Shown: piece after piece, positions 1 to 8,518 of the stretch
Numbering within the stretch: position 1 is the stretch's first letter
How the letters are laid out: every line of letters starts with the position of its first letter
Assembly: GCF_002944315.1 (NCBI RefSeq)
Contig: NZ_CP024311.1
Span: 4,098,446-4,162,445 of the forward strand
From: Rhizobium sp. NXC24
GTDB taxonomy: Bacteria > Pseudomonadota > Alphaproteobacteria > Rhizobiales > Rhizobiaceae
Length of the DNA stretch: 64,000 nucleotides
Direction of reading: 5' to 3'
The notes under the pieces: model-generated
Databases searched by the model: none
What the model saw: the letters and a program-made list of their open reading frames with translations, nothing else
What the model was told of the DNA's origin: nothing
Translations under genes and position numbers: made by a program

Positions 1-323
1 TGAAGCACGAGCTCGAAGCCTATGGCAACGATATCACCGACAAGCCGGAGATCGTCGCACTGTCGCAAATCGACGTGCTGGACGAGGAGACGTTGAAGAA
101 AAAGACGCGGGAACTGGCGCGAGCCTGCGGCAAGACGCCGTTCCGCATTTCCGCCATCACCGGCAGCGGCATGACCGAGGTGTTGCGCGCTTTGCGCGAC
201 GTGATTGTCGAGGCGAACGCTGGCACCCAGGAAGAGAAGCCGGCGAAAGCGCCGAAACTGCGCCATCGTGACATGGCCGTTGTCGATAAGGAAAGCGACG
301 ACGACGAGGAGCAGCAGGGATGA
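1..323 (+). CDS. obgE: GTPase ObgE/CgtA, C-terminal end (partial)
   Basis: This is the last part of a reading frame entered from the left edge (codons in phase from base 3, stop at 321-323), about 106 residues. Phrases such as [16 protein letters not shown] and [18 protein letters not shown] match the G4/G5 end of the Obg GTPase domain: the stretch before the specificity motif and the SAxTG-like loop. An acidic tail (DDDEEQQG) follows, as in rhizobial ObgE. Obg is a ribosome-associated GTPase acting in large-subunit assembly and stress control. The stop overlaps the proB start by four bases (ATGA), so the genes are probably translationally coupled. The Obg fold and the Walker A motif lie outside the window. 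Confidence 0.9.
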   Translation, partial: KHELEAYGNDITDKPEIVALSQIDVLDEETLKKKTRELARACGKTPFRISAITGSGMTEVLRALRDVIVEANAGTQEEKPAKAPKLRHRDMAVVDKESDDDEEQQG

Positions 324-1489
324 CTGCCCGCAAGCCGCTCGACCGCTACCGCCGCATCGTCATCAAGATCGGCTCCGCCCTTCTGGTCAATCGCAAGGCC
401 GGCCTGAAGAAAACCTGGCTTGACGGCATGTGCGCCGATATTGCCGGGCTGAAGGCCAAGGGGGCCGATGTCCTCGTCGTCTCCTCCGGCGCTATCGCGC
501 TCGGCCGTTCGGTGCTCGACCTGCCCTCCGGTGCATTGAAGCTGGAGGAAAGCCAGGCGGCCGCGGCCGTCGGCCAGATTTCGCTGGCGCGCGCCTGGTC
601 AGAAAGCCTGTCGCATGACGATATCGTCGCCGGCCAGATCCTGCTGACACTCGGCGATACCGAAGAGCGCCGCCGCTATCTCAACGCCCGCGCCACCATC
701 AATCAGCTCCTGAAGATCGGCGCCGTACCGATCATCAACGAAAACGACACGGTCGCCACCAGCGAAATCCGCTATGGCGACAATGACCGGCTGGCCGCCC
801 GCGTCGCCACCATGACCGGCGCCGACCTGCTGATCCTGCTGTCTGACATCGATGGGCTCTACACCGCCCCACCGCATCTCGATCCGCAAGCGAAATTCCT
901 GGAAACGATCGCCGAGATCACGCCGGAAATCGAAGCCATGGCCGGCGGCGCGGCCTCCGAACTGTCGCGCGGCGGCATGCGCACCAAGATCGATGCCGGC
1001 AAAATCGCCACGGGCGCCGGCTGCGCCATGATCATCGCCTCGGGCAAGACCGACCGGCCGCTGAACGCAATCGAAAACGGCGCGCGCTCCTCCTGGTTCG
1101 CGCCTTCGGGCACGCCCGTCACCGCCCGAAAGACCTGGATTGCCGGGCAATTGCAGCCCGCCGGTGAGCTGCATGTCGACGAGGGCGCCGTCACCGCGCT
1201 CGGCGCCGGCAAGAGCCTTCTGCCTGCCGGCGTGCGCAGCATTGTCGGCAATTTCGGCCGCGGCGACACCGTTGCCGTTATCGGCCCCTCCGGTCGAGAA
1301 ATCGCCCGTGGCCTTGTCGGTTACGATGCCGAGGAAGCCCGCCAGATCACCGGCCGCAAGTCGGCGGAGATCGAGGCGATCCTCGGCTATCCCGGCCGCG
1401 CCGCCATGGTGCATCGCGACGACCTCGTCATGACCGCGTCCGTCAAGACGAAGGCCGAGAAATTGAAGAAGGATGAAGCTCATGCTTGA
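320..1489 (+). CDS. proB: Glutamate 5-kinase (ProB), with PUA domain
   Basis: Glutamate 5-kinase phosphorylates L-glutamate with ATP, the first step of proline synthesis in the cytoplasm. The 389-residue product has the amino-acid kinase fold in roughly residues 1-260 ([10 protein letters not shown] near the start, the glycine-rich [10 protein letters not shown], and the nucleotide-site stretch [19 protein letters not shown]). A C-terminal PUA domain covers about 285-365 ([18 protein letters not shown] onwards). The length is normal for the two-domain form, which is usually feedback-inhibited by proline. The ATG start overlaps the obgE stop, and the end overlaps the start of proA, so obgE-proB-proA-nadD reads as one operon. 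Confidence 0.97.
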   Translation: MTARKPLDRYRRIVIKIGSALLVNRKAGLKKTWLDGMCADIAGLKAKGADVLVVSSGAIALGRSVLDLPSGALKLEESQAAAAVGQISLARAWSESLSHDDIVAGQILLTLGDTEERRRYLNARATINQLLKIGAVPIINENDTVATSEIRYGDNDRLAARVATMTGADLLILLSDIDGLYTAPPHLDPQAKFLETIAEITPEIEAMAGGAASELSRGGMRTKIDAGKIATGAGCAMIIASGKTDRPLNAIENGARSSWFAPSGTPVTARKTWIAGQLQPAGELHVDEGAVTALGAGKSLLPAGVRSIVGNFGRGDTVAVIGPSGREIARGLVGYDAEEARQITGRKSAEIEAILGYPGRAAMVHRDDLVMTASVKTKAEKLKKDEAHA

Positions 1490-2765
1490 TACTGTCGCAC
1501 AAAGCCCCGACATCGATGCGCTGATGAACGATATCGGCCGCAAGGCCCGGGCTGCGTCGCGACCTCTGGCCTTCGCTTCGACCGAAAGCAAGAACAAGGC
1601 GTTGAACGCCATGGCCGATGCCATTCTTGCCCGCAAGGATCATATCCTTGCCGAAAACGCCAAGGACCTGAAAGACGTCGAAGGCACGGATATGCTGGCC
1701 TCCTTCGTCGATCGCCTGACGCTGAACGACAAGCGCGTCGCCGAGATGGCCGAAGGCATTCGCGCCATCGCCGCCTTGGCCGATCCGGTGGGTGAAGTTA
1801 TCGCCGCCTGGGATCGTCCGAACGGGCTGAAGATCGAACGCGTGCGCACGCCGCTCGGCGTCATCGGCGTCATCTTCGAAAGCCGGCCGAACGTCACCGC
1901 CGATGCCGGCGCGCTGTGCCTGAAAGCCGGCAATGCCGTAATCTTGCGCTGCGGCAGCGATTCGCGCCGTTCCTCTCAGGCGATCCATGAATGCCTGGTC
2001 GAGGGGCTGAAGGCAGCCGGCCTACCCGAGCACGCCATTCAGCTCGTGCCCGTGAGCGACCGTGCCGCCGTCGGCGCCATGCTGCGCGGCCTCGAGGGCA
2101 ATATCGACGTCATCGTGCCGCGCGGCGGCAAGAGCCTCGTCGCCCGGGTGCAGACCGAAGCGCGCGTGCCGGTCTTCGCCCATCTCGAAGGCCTCTGCCA
2201 CATCTATATCGATGCCTCGGCCGATCTGGAGATGGCGAAATCCATCGTCGTCAACGCCAAGATGCGCCGCACGGGCATCTGCGGCGCGGCTGAAACGCTG
2301 CTGGTCGATTCGAAGGTGGCGTCCACCCATCTGAAGCCGCTGCTCGACGGGCTTGCCGCGGCAGGCTGCGAAATCCGCGGTTCTGCCGAGGTGCTCAAGC
2401 TTGTGCCGGGATTGAAAGCCGCGACGGAAGAGGATTGGTCGACCGAATATCTCGCCGCCATTATTTCCGTCGCCATTGTCGACGGTATTTCCGGCGCGAT
2501 TGGCCATATCGGCAAATATTCGTCCAACCATACCGAAGCCGTCATCGCCGAGGATCCCGCCGTGGTCGAGCGCTTCTTCACCGAGATCGATTCGGCGATC
2601 CTGCTGCACAATGCTTCGACGCAGTTTGCCGATGGCGGCGAGTTCGGCATGGGCGCGGAGATCGGCATCGCCACGGGCAAGATGCATGCGCGCGGGCCCG
2701 TTGGCGTCGAGCAGCTTACCTCTTTCAAATATCGCGTGCGCGGCACCGGACAGATACGGCCCTGA
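1482..2765 (+). CDS. proA: Glutamate-5-semialdehyde dehydrogenase (gamma-glutamyl phosphate reductase)
   Basis: ProA reduces glutamyl 5-phosphate to glutamate 5-semialdehyde with NADPH, the step after ProB. The product of about 427 residues has the aldehyde-dehydrogenase fold: the family signature [19 protein letters not shown], and [14 protein letters not shown] carrying the catalytic cysteine. I chose the ATG at 1482, giving MLDTVAQ, because AGAAGGA lies at a good distance before it. An in-frame ATG at 1473 would add three residues. The start lies inside the last codons of proB, which indicates coupling. nadD follows two bases after the stop. Confidence 0.96.
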   Translation: MLDTVAQSPDIDALMNDIGRKARAASRPLAFASTESKNKALNAMADAILARKDHILAENAKDLKDVEGTDMLASFVDRLTLNDKRVAEMAEGIRAIAALADPVGEVIAAWDRPNGLKIERVRTPLGVIGVIFESRPNVTADAGALCLKAGNAVILRCGSDSRRSSQAIHECLVEGLKAAGLPEHAIQLVPVSDRAAVGAMLRGLEGNIDVIVPRGGKSLVARVQTEARVPVFAHLEGLCHIYIDASADLEMAKSIVVNAKMRRTGICGAAETLLVDSKVASTHLKPLLDGLAAAGCEIRGSAEVLKLVPGLKAATEEDWSTEYLAAIISVAIVDGISGAIGHIGKYSSNHTEAVIAEDPAVVERFFTEIDSAILLHNASTQFADGGEFGMGAEIGIATGKMHARGPVGVEQLTSFKYRVRGTGQIRP

Positions 2766-2766
2766 C

Positions 2767-3384
2767 GTGCTGAAAGAAGAGATCGATTACCGCTATCTGC
2801 GCATGCCGCATGCCGAACGCGGCATGGTAGTCGGTCTTTTCGGCGGTTCCTTCAATCCGCCGCATCAGGGCCATGCGCTGGTGGCTGAAATCGCCATCCG
2901 ACGGCTTGGCCTCGACCAACTCTGGTGGATGGTGACGCCTGGCAATCCGTTGAAGAACCGCAATCATCTGGCGCCGCTTGCCGAGCGCATCGCGCTCAGC
3001 GAGGCGGTCACGCATGACCCGCGCGTCAAGGTGACAGCTTTCGAGCAGACGCTCGGCATGAGCTACACGGCCAATACGCTCGCCTACGTCAAGGCGCGCA
3101 ATACCCATGTTCATTTCATCTGGGTCATGGGTGCGGATAGCCTCAACACGTTTCACCGCTGGCAGAAATGGCAGGAGATTGCCCGCACCTTTCCGATCGC
3201 CGTCATCGACCGGCCGGGATCGACGCTATCCTATCTCTCCGCGAAGATGGCCAAGACGTTTCACTATGCGCGCGTCGACGAGGATGACGCACGGGTATTG
3301 TGGAAAAAACCGGCTCCGGCCTGGACCTTCATTCACGGTCGGCGCTCGACATTGAGCTCAACCGCCTTGCGCGCAGCACAATGA
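2767..3384 (+). CDS. nadD: Nicotinate-nucleotide adenylyltransferase
   Basis: NadD adenylates nicotinate mononucleotide to deamido-NAD, the central step of NAD synthesis. The nucleotidyltransferase signature GGSFNPPHQGH lies about 20 residues in. WVMGADSLNTFHRWQKW and the C-terminal RRSTLSSTALR (the family ISST-type motif) support the call. No ATG precedes the conserved core closely, so I placed the start at GTG 2767, one base after the proA stop. The ATGs at 2803 and 2824 are alternatives, the second of which sits only a few residues before the core. Product about 205 residues. In related genomes nadD is commonly followed by rsfS; here the mod genes intervene. Confidence 0.93.
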   Translation: MLKEEIDYRYLRMPHAERGMVVGLFGGSFNPPHQGHALVAEIAIRRLGLDQLWWMVTPGNPLKNRNHLAPLAERIALSEAVTHDPRVKVTAFEQTLGMSYTANTLAYVKARNTHVHFIWVMGADSLNTFHRWQKWQEIARTFPIAVIDRPGSTLSYLSAKMAKTFHYARVDEDDARVLWKKPAPAWTFIHGRRSTLSSTALRAAQ

Positions 3385-3430
3385 CGGCCTCGGCGCGATA
3401 ACGAGTCTGATTTTCAGGAAAACCTCCAAA

Positions 3431-3560
3431 ATGAAAAAGCCCGACGGGGGAGGAGATCCGTCGGGCTTTCAAACCTGATCAGCAACTGGGAGGAGGAGTG
3501 TTGCTGATCGATATCGAAAGGCTTTGGGAGGAGGAGATCGCCGTTTCGATGATTATGTTT
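3431..3560 (-). ncRNA. Anti-Shine-Dalgarno small RNA (alpha-r14 / cuckoo-like), three CUCCUCCC hairpins
   Basis: Read on the minus strand this stretch forms three hairpins in a row. Hairpin 1 pairs 3540-3550 with 3513-3522 (one bulge). Hairpin 2 pairs 3500-3509 with 3477-3486 (10 bp, perfect). Hairpin 3 pairs 3458-3469 with 3436-3447 (12 bp, perfect) and is followed by five T in the transcript, a typical intrinsic terminator. All three loops show CTCCTCCC, which can pair with Shine-Dalgarno sequences. Known rhizobial small RNAs of the alpha-r14 (cuckoo) group have this layout. The T-run exists only on the minus side, which sets the strand. The exact 5' end is unknown and I see only weak promoter-like bases upstream. 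The locus is convergent with nadD, whose transcripts may also stop at hairpin 3. Confidence 0.85.
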
Positions 3561-3960
3561 TAGCAGATTTGACCAAATGATAAAACGCTGATAGCGCAAT
3601 GCAGCAATGCATTTTCATCGTGGCTCCGAAAACAATCTGCCCAAAAAACGCTTCTTTTACATGATCTGAGCTAATTGCGTCGCGGCTTCCGGCGCGACCT
3701 TCTCCAAAATCTCCCTAAAATCGCACGATTCGTAACGTTACGTCTCATCCCGTGAGCGTTCGCCATCCTTTTGGGCGTATTCAGCCATGCATTTATGCAA
3801 TGGCAGGGCGTTCTTGTATGCGCCCCGGGGGCAAATCCCTATAAAATTCGTAGAGTTACGCTCCGCCGTAACGCTATATTTTCTGGAACATATCCCCTAG
3901 CCAAGCATCGTCGGCCGTTATATCTGTCCAGATATGTCGATATCTTCCAGGAGAAATAGA
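3561..3960. other. Gene-free control region upstream of modA with paired CGTAAC/GTTACG palindromes
   Basis: No convincing gene lies here; the short open frame at 3771-3959 has no support. The stretch holds a perfect 12-base palindrome CGTAACGTTACG at 3731-3742. A second inverted repeat, GTTACG (3855-3860) and CGTAAC (3867-3872) around a six-base loop, uses the same half-sites in the opposite order. It is followed at once by CGCTATATT (3872-3880), which could be a -10 region, and then by the ModE-like operator listed separately. The repeated half-sites suggest a regulator of the mod operon, which is inference. Confidence 0.5.
3916..3939 (+). promoter_or_regulatory. Candidate ModE operator upstream of modA
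   Basis: An imperfect inverted repeat has the half-sites CGTTATATCT (3916-3925) and AGATATGTCG (3930-3939) around GTCC, with 8 of 10 positions symmetric. Known ModE sites are built on CGnTATAT-type half-sites around a short spacer, and the position just before the modA ribosome binding site fits repression by molybdate-loaded ModE. A modE-like gene ends the cluster at 6625-7017. Binding is inferred from similarity and position only. Confidence 0.5.
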
Positions 3961-4758
3961 ATGGCCACGCGCCGCCGCCAATGGATCAAGCTTGCAACCG
4001 CCGCCCTTTCCGCCGCCTGGCTCGGCGTGTCGGTCATTCCGACGCCGGCATTCGCCGCCGACAAGATCACCGTCTTTGCCGCCGCCAGCATGAAAAACGC
4101 CCTGGATAATATCGACGCTGCCTTTACCAAGGAAACCGGAAAGCAAGTCACCGTCTCCTATGCGGCAAGCGGACCGCTGGCCAAGCAGCTCGAAAACGGG
4201 GCGCCGGCCGATGTCTTCATTTCCGCCGATACCGACTGGATGGACTATGCCGCCAAGAAAAAGTTGATCAAGGACGACAGCCGCGTCAACCTGCTGGGCA
4301 ATCAGATCGTTCTCGTCTCCGCCAAGGACAAGGCCAAACCCGTCGACGTCAAGCAGGGCATGGACCTTGCCGGCCTTCTCGGCGACGGACGCCTAGCGAT
4401 CGGCCAGCCGGAATCGGTGCCGGCGGGCAAATACGGCAAAGCAGCGCTGGAAAAGCTCGGCATCTGGTCTTCCGTCGAGAAGAAGGTCGCCGGCGCTGAA
4501 AGCGTGCGCGCCGCGCTTGCGCTCGTTTCACGCGGCGAAGCGCCCTATGGCATCGTCTACAAGACCGACGTTTCCGCCGATCCGGGCGTTGCCGTGGTCG
4601 GCACCTTTCCGGAAGACAGCCATCCGCCGATCATCTATCCGATCGCGATCACGGCCAGCAGCACCAACCCTGATACACAGGCCTATGTCGATTATCTGAA
4701 ATCGGCTAAGGCTGTTCCGTTCTTCGAGCACGAAGGCTTCACGGTTCTCAAGAAGTGA
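3961..4758 (+). CDS. modA: Molybdate ABC transporter substrate-binding protein
   Basis: ModA captures molybdate (and tungstate) in the periplasm and delivers it to ModBC. The 265-residue product opens with a signal peptide: a basic start MATRRRQ, a hydrophobic core, and a likely cleavage after PAFA near residue 32. The mature part begins with ITVFAAASMKNALDNI, the conserved oxyanion-binding start of the family, and continues with YAASGPLAKQLENGAPADVF, which carries further ligand loops. The ATG at 3961 follows CCAGGAGAA; an in-frame ATG at 3934 lacks such a site. modB follows after a gap of about 90 bases. Confidence 0.96.
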   Translation: MATRRRQWIKLATAALSAAWLGVSVIPTPAFAADKITVFAAASMKNALDNIDAAFTKETGKQVTVSYAASGPLAKQLENGAPADVFISADTDWMDYAAKKKLIKDDSRVNLLGNQIVLVSAKDKAKPVDVKQGMDLAGLLGDGRLAIGQPESVPAGKYGKAALEKLGIWSSVEKKVAGAESVRAALALVSRGEAPYGIVYKTDVSADPGVAVVGTFPEDSHPPIIYPIAITASSTNPDTQAYVDYLKSAKAVPFFEHEGFTVLKK

Positions 4759-4846
4759 GCGTCATCGCTCGACCGTAGGCAAAAAAGCTCGTCTTTACAG
4801 GCTCGCCGGCTGATGGCGGGCCTGACATGTCTTTGCGAGGCCGAAC

Positions 4847-5548
4847 TTGGACGCATTGGGTTTGAGCAGCGACGAATGGACGGCGATCGAGCTGAGCCTG
4901 CGCGTCTCGACCGTCGCCATGCTGGTGAGCCTGCCCTTCGGCATAGCCGCCGCGATGTTGCTGGCGCGCGGCAAATTCTGGGGCAAATCGATCCTCAACG
5001 GCATCATCCATCTGCCGCTGATCCTGCCGCCCGTCGTTACCGGCTTCGTCCTCCTCATCCTCTTCGGCCGCAAAGGCCCCATCGGGGCTTTGCTCGATCA
5101 ATATCTCGGTATCGTCTTCTCCTTCCGCTGGACCGGCGCGGCGCTTGCCTGCGGCGTAATGGGCTTTCCGCTGATGGTCAGAAGCATCCGCCTGTCGATC
5201 GAAGCGGTCGATCGCAAGTTGGAAGAGGCTGCCGGAACGCTTGGCGCCAGCCCGCTCTGGATATTCCTCACGGTGACCTTGCCGCTGATCCTGCCCGGCA
5301 TCATCGCCGGCATGATCCTTTCCTTCGCCAAGGCCATGGGCGAGTTCGGCGCCACCATCACCTTCGTCTCCAACATTCCCGGCGAAACGCAGACGTTGTC
5401 GTCGGCGATCTACACCTTTACGCAGGTGCCAGGTGGTGATGCCGGCGCGTTGCGGTTGACGATTGTCGCGATCGTCATTTCCATGGTGGCACTGCTCGCC
5501 TCTGAATTCCTCGCCTATCTCGCCGGCAAGAGGGTGGATTGGGAATGA
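4847..5548 (+). CDS. modB: Molybdate ABC transporter permease
   Basis: ModB is the inner-membrane channel of the molybdate importer, working as a dimer. The 233 residues hold about five hydrophobic segments. The cytoplasmic EAA loop [20 protein letters not shown] (about residues 125-145), which docks onto ModC, is well conserved. The following [20 protein letters not shown] is typical of ModB/CysT permeases. The frame has no ATG between the upstream stop and the conserved part, so TTG at 4847, preceded by GCGAGG, is the likely start. The stop overlaps the modC start (ATGA). Confidence 0.94.
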   Translation: MDALGLSSDEWTAIELSLRVSTVAMLVSLPFGIAAAMLLARGKFWGKSILNGIIHLPLILPPVVTGFVLLILFGRKGPIGALLDQYLGIVFSFRWTGAALACGVMGFPLMVRSIRLSIEAVDRKLEEAAGTLGASPLWIFLTVTLPLILPGIIAGMILSFAKAMGEFGATITFVSNIPGETQTLSSAIYTFTQVPGGDAGALRLTIVAIVISMVALLASEFLAYLAGKRVDWE

Positions 5549-6618
5549 CGCTGATCGTCGATATCCGCCATCGATTGGGCGCATTCTCGCTTGAAGCCGC
5601 CTTCACCTCCGACGGCGGCGTCACGGCCCTGTTCGGCCGCTCCGGCTCGGGCAAGACCTCGATCATCCGCATCATCGCCGGCCTGATCCAACCCGATCAT
5701 GGCCGCGTCGACCTCGATGGCACGGTGCTCGGAGACACCGACGCCCAGGTCTTCGTTCCGCGCCACCGCCGCCGTTTCGGCTACGTCTTCCAGGAGGCGC
5801 GGCTGTTTCCGCATCTTTCCGTGCGGCAGAACCTGAATTACGGCCGCTGGTTCGCGCCGAAAAGCGGCCATAGCGAAAGCTTCGATGGCGTCGTTGATCT
5901 CCTCGGCATCGCAGCCCTTCTCGATCGACGACCGGCCAAACTCTCCGGCGGCGAGAAACAGCGCGTCGCCATCGGCCGCGCCCTGCTGTCGTCACCACGG
6001 CTGCTCTTGATGGACGAACCGTTGGCCGCACTCGACGAGGCCCGCAAAGCCGAGATCCTGCCTTATCTCGAACGGCTTCGCGACGAGACGAAGGTGCCGA
6101 TCATCTATGTCAGCCACTCGATCGCCGAGGTAGCGCGACTGGCCAACCGTGTCGTCGTCATGCGCGACGGCAAGGTGGAAGCGACGGGACCGGCGGTCGA
6201 GATCTTTAGCCAGCTTTCCGGCCCACAGGCGATCGACCGCCGCGAAGCGGGCGTTCTGCTCGAGGGCCGTGTGGAGCATATCGACCGCGAGCACCGCCTG
6301 ACCATTGTGGCGCTGAAAGCGGCAAGGCTCTTCGTGCCCGGGGAAGCGGCTGGAATTGGCAAGATCGTCCGCGTCCACATTCCCGCCCGCGACGTCATAC
6401 TGGCAACGGCACGGCCCGAAGGTCTCAGCGCCCTCAATATCCTCGAAGGACGGGTGCTTGCCCTCGGCACGGCGGCCGATGGCACCGTGGAAGTGAAAGT
6501 GGATTGCGGTGGCGACACGGTCCTTGCCCGCATTACGCAGTTTTCCTCCGAACGGCTGGGTCTGCGCATCGGACTGCCCATCCACGCGGTCATCAAGACC
6601 GTGGCGCTCGAATCCTAA
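5545..6618 (+). CDS. modC: Molybdate ABC transporter ATP-binding protein
   Basis: ModC hydrolyses ATP to drive molybdate import. In the 357-residue product Walker A is GRSGSGKTS (31-39), the signature is LSGGE (133-137), Walker B is LLLMDEP (153-159) and the switch histidine is H191. The last 70 or so residues ([19 protein letters not shown] onward) form a Mop/TOBE domain that binds molybdate and can shut the transporter when the metal is abundant. I used the ATG at 5545, which overlaps the modB stop; TTG at 5539 is possible but less likely. The gene faces modE, with only six bases between the two stops. Confidence 0.96.
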   Translation: MTLIVDIRHRLGAFSLEAAFTSDGGVTALFGRSGSGKTSIIRIIAGLIQPDHGRVDLDGTVLGDTDAQVFVPRHRRRFGYVFQEARLFPHLSVRQNLNYGRWFAPKSGHSESFDGVVDLLGIAALLDRRPAKLSGGEKQRVAIGRALLSSPRLLLMDEPLAALDEARKAEILPYLERLRDETKVPIIYVSHSIAEVARLANRVVVMRDGKVEATGPAVEIFSQLSGPQAIDRREAGVLLEGRVEHIDREHRLTIVALKAARLFVPGEAAGIGKIVRVHIPARDVILATARPEGLSALNILEGRVLALGTAADGTVEVKVDCGGDTVLARITQFSSERLGLRIGLPIHAVIKTVALES

Positions 6619-6624
6619 GGGCGA

Positions 6625-7017
6625 TCAGGACTCCACCTGCGGCTCTGCGACGGCGTCGTCAGGGTTGCGATTGGCCTCCAGCCATTCGAGATCACCGGCA
6701 ATGGCGGCCCGCACCGAACTCTCCATGCCGCGGAACCGCCGCAGCAATTCCTCGCCGAAGGGCGTCAATGCCGCGCCGCCGCCGTTCGGGCCGCCGCGCT
6801 GGGATTCGACGGCCGGCTCCTGGAACATATGGTTCAATTCGCTGATCAGCAGCCAGGCACGGCGATAGGACATGTCCATGGCCCGACCGGCGGCCGAGAT
6901 CGAACCGGTTTCGCGAATATGTTCAAGGAGTTCCATCTTGCCGCGCCCAAGCCGGCCCTGCCCCGAAAAACTGATGCGGAGGATGGGTTTCAGGGATTGT
7001 TGTGGAGCTTTGGTCAT
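6625..7017 (-). CDS. modE: ModE-type molybdate-responsive regulator, DNA-binding domain only
   Basis: The 130-residue product is a LysR-like winged helix of the ModE N-terminal type. RLGRGKMELLEHIRETGSIS, then AAGRAMDMSYRRAWLLI, holds the recognition helix, and GGPNGGGAALTPFGEELL the wing. Classical E. coli ModE is about 260 residues and has two molybdate-binding Mop domains after the helix-turn-helix. These are absent here, a form known in other alphaproteobacteria. How this short form senses molybdate is therefore not evident from its own sequence. Its convergent position after modABC supports a role in controlling the transporter. Confidence 0.88.
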   Translation of the reverse strand: MTKAPQQSLKPILRISFSGQGRLGRGKMELLEHIRETGSISAAGRAMDMSYRRAWLLISELNHMFQEPAVESQRGGPNGGGAALTPFGEELLRRFRGMESSVRAAIAGDLEWLEANRNPDDAVAEPQVES

Positions 7018-7237
7018 GGCGTCGGAGCGTTTCGATCTGATCTTGTGTATACGCGTCCTTCGCGCGCCTGTACATGGGAAGCGGGCGGCCGAGATCGGAG
7101 GACGGGGCTCACCTCACCTTGCGTTACCCTGACGCTCGCCGCGCAGCCGCCCGGCCGAATTGCCCACATATGGTGCGAAAGAGGCGGGAAATACCACAAA
7201 AGCTTGTCTTTACGTCCAATAGATGACAACCAGCGTC

Positions 7238-7266
7238 TTGAAACCTTAATGCTTTGGTGCCTATCT
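7238..7266 (+). promoter_or_regulatory. Sigma-70-type promoter of rsfS
   Basis: TTGAAA (7238-7243) and CTATCT (7261-7266) are separated by exactly 17 bases, close to the alphaproteobacterial vegetative consensus (CTTGAC, 17, CTATAT). Transcription would begin near 7273, so the GTG at 7274 would sit at the very 5' end of the mRNA. This bears on the choice of the rsfS start. Confidence 0.65.
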
Positions 7267-7273
7267 TTAAGGT

Positions 7274-7738
7274 GTGATCGACTCAGATCATGTGCCTGTT
7301 CTGTTACTCAAGGAAGGAAGAGCACTGACAACAGTACACGCCAAGGGAAGAACGCCTGTCGTTGTCCCGAAGAGCCCGGAACGTGGCGTCGATGCCGCTG
7401 CCCGCGCCCTGCAAGCCGTCCTCGTAAGCCTCGAGGACTCCAAGGCCGAAAATATCGTCACCATCAACATTGCTGGCAAGTCCGCGCTTGGAGACTACAT
7501 GGTCGTCGTCTCCGGACGCTCGAACCGGCATGTCCTGGCGATCGCCGACCATCTGATCACCGACCTCAAGGAAGAAGGCCTGGGCAATGCCCGCGTCGAA
7601 GGCCTGGAAGGCGGCGACTGGGTGCTGATCGACACGGGTGACATTATCATTCACGTGTTCCGTCCCGAGATTCGCGAGTTCTATAACATCGAAAAGATGT
7701 GGGCCGCGCCCGATCTCGACGAGGGCACGCTGCACTGA
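7274..7738 (+). CDS. rsfS: Ribosome silencing factor RsfS (start uncertain)
   Basis: RsfS binds ribosomal protein uL14 and keeps the subunits apart when nutrients are short. The conserved core runs from ENIVTINIAGKSALGDYMVVVSGRSNRH to GDIIIHVFRPEIREFYNIEKMW. The most upstream start is GTG 7274 (154 residues), but the promoter at 7238-7266 puts transcription initiation at that codon. The strong ribosome binding site AAGGAAGGAAG (7310-7320) lies inside this frame and points to CTG 7325, giving LTTVHAKGRTP, about 137 residues. GTG 7292 is a third option. I list the longest frame and think the real protein is shorter. rlmH follows after 116 bases. Confidence 0.9.
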   Translation: MIDSDHVPVLLLKEGRALTTVHAKGRTPVVVPKSPERGVDAAARALQAVLVSLEDSKAENIVTINIAGKSALGDYMVVVSGRSNRHVLAIADHLITDLKEEGLGNARVEGLEGGDWVLIDTGDIIIHVFRPEIREFYNIEKMWAAPDLDEGTLH

Positions 7739-7783
7739 CCTATTCCGGGCATTATTCCCGGTCCCGGTTAGTAGGTTTGAATA

Positions 7784-7803
7784 GCCGGACATGATTGTCC
7801 GGC
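7784..7803 (+). terminator. Hairpin between rsfS and rlmH
   Basis: GCCGGACA (7784-7791) pairs with TGTCCGGC (7796-7803) around TGAT, a perfect 8-bp stem. The following bases (AACGGTCTATATTTTG) are only partly T-rich, so termination would be weak. It may instead be an mRNA-stabilising stem in a joint rsfS-rlmH transcript. Confidence 0.35.
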
Positions 7804-7854
7804 AACGGTCTATATTTTGTGCCGCCATGATGGCGGATATGCTTGGGAGCGGGA

Positions 7855-8337
7855 ATGCGGATAGGCCTTTTTGCCGTGGGACGGTTGAAAACCGGCCCTG
7901 AAAAGGATCTTGCGGCCCGTTATCTCGACCGTTTCGCCAAGGCTGGTCCAGCAATCGGCCTCGAATTGGCGCGCATGACGGAAGTCGCCGAAAGCCGCGC
8001 ATCCAACGGCGAGACGCGCAAGCGTGAAGAAGCGGTCCTGTTGCAGAAAGCGCATCCGGACGGCGGCGTTCTTATTCTGCTCGACGAGCGGGGCAAGGCG
8101 CTGGACAGCGAAGCCTTCGCCGCTTTGCTTGGCACGTTCCGCGACCAGGGCAAGCGCGATCTCACGATCGCCATCGGCGGCGCCGACGGTCTCGACCCCT
8201 CCCTTTACGAGAGAGCCGACGCAACCATCTGCCTGGGCAAGATGACCTGGCCGCATCAGCTTGTGCGCATTCTCATCGCCGAACAGCTCTATCGTGCGGT
8301 CACGATCCTCTCCGGTCACCCCTACCATCGGGTTTGA
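7855..8337 (+). CDS. rlmH: 23S rRNA (pseudouridine1915-N3)-methyltransferase RlmH
   Basis: RlmH methylates pseudouridine 1915 in helix 69 of 23S rRNA on assembled 70S ribosomes. The 160-residue product has the SPOUT trefoil-knot elements: VLILLDERGKALDSEAFA, the glycine-rich TIAIGGADGLDP, and the conserved C-terminal GKMTWPHQLVRILIAEQLYR ending in GHPYHRV. The ATG at 7855 follows GGAGCGGGA; a TTG at 7843 would add four residues. Following rsfS is the usual rhizobial order and joins two late ribosome-maturation functions. Confidence 0.96.
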   Translation: MRIGLFAVGRLKTGPEKDLAARYLDRFAKAGPAIGLELARMTEVAESRASNGETRKREEAVLLQKAHPDGGVLILLDERGKALDSEAFAALLGTFRDQGKRDLTIAIGGADGLDPSLYERADATICLGKMTWPHQLVRILIAEQLYRAVTILSGHPYHRV

Positions 8338-8518
8338 GATTCCGCTGCCCCGGATCGAATTGCTCGAAAACAGTTTGGCTTTCGGCTATTTTGCGTTAAC
8401 GGAACGCTCACACAGGCGTGTTTTGATTCCCGCCGCAAAATTGATGATGCTTCCTGGATAATCGCGGCAAACCGGTTTAATTTCGCGCGATCTGAAGGGG
8501 CCGAGCCCAAACGACTGG

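Noticed and set aside
599..1636. 345-codon reverse open frame antisense to proB/proA
   Set aside because: GC-rich third positions of the real genes open the opposite frame; no recognisable domain and Gly/Ala/Arg/Asp-rich composition.
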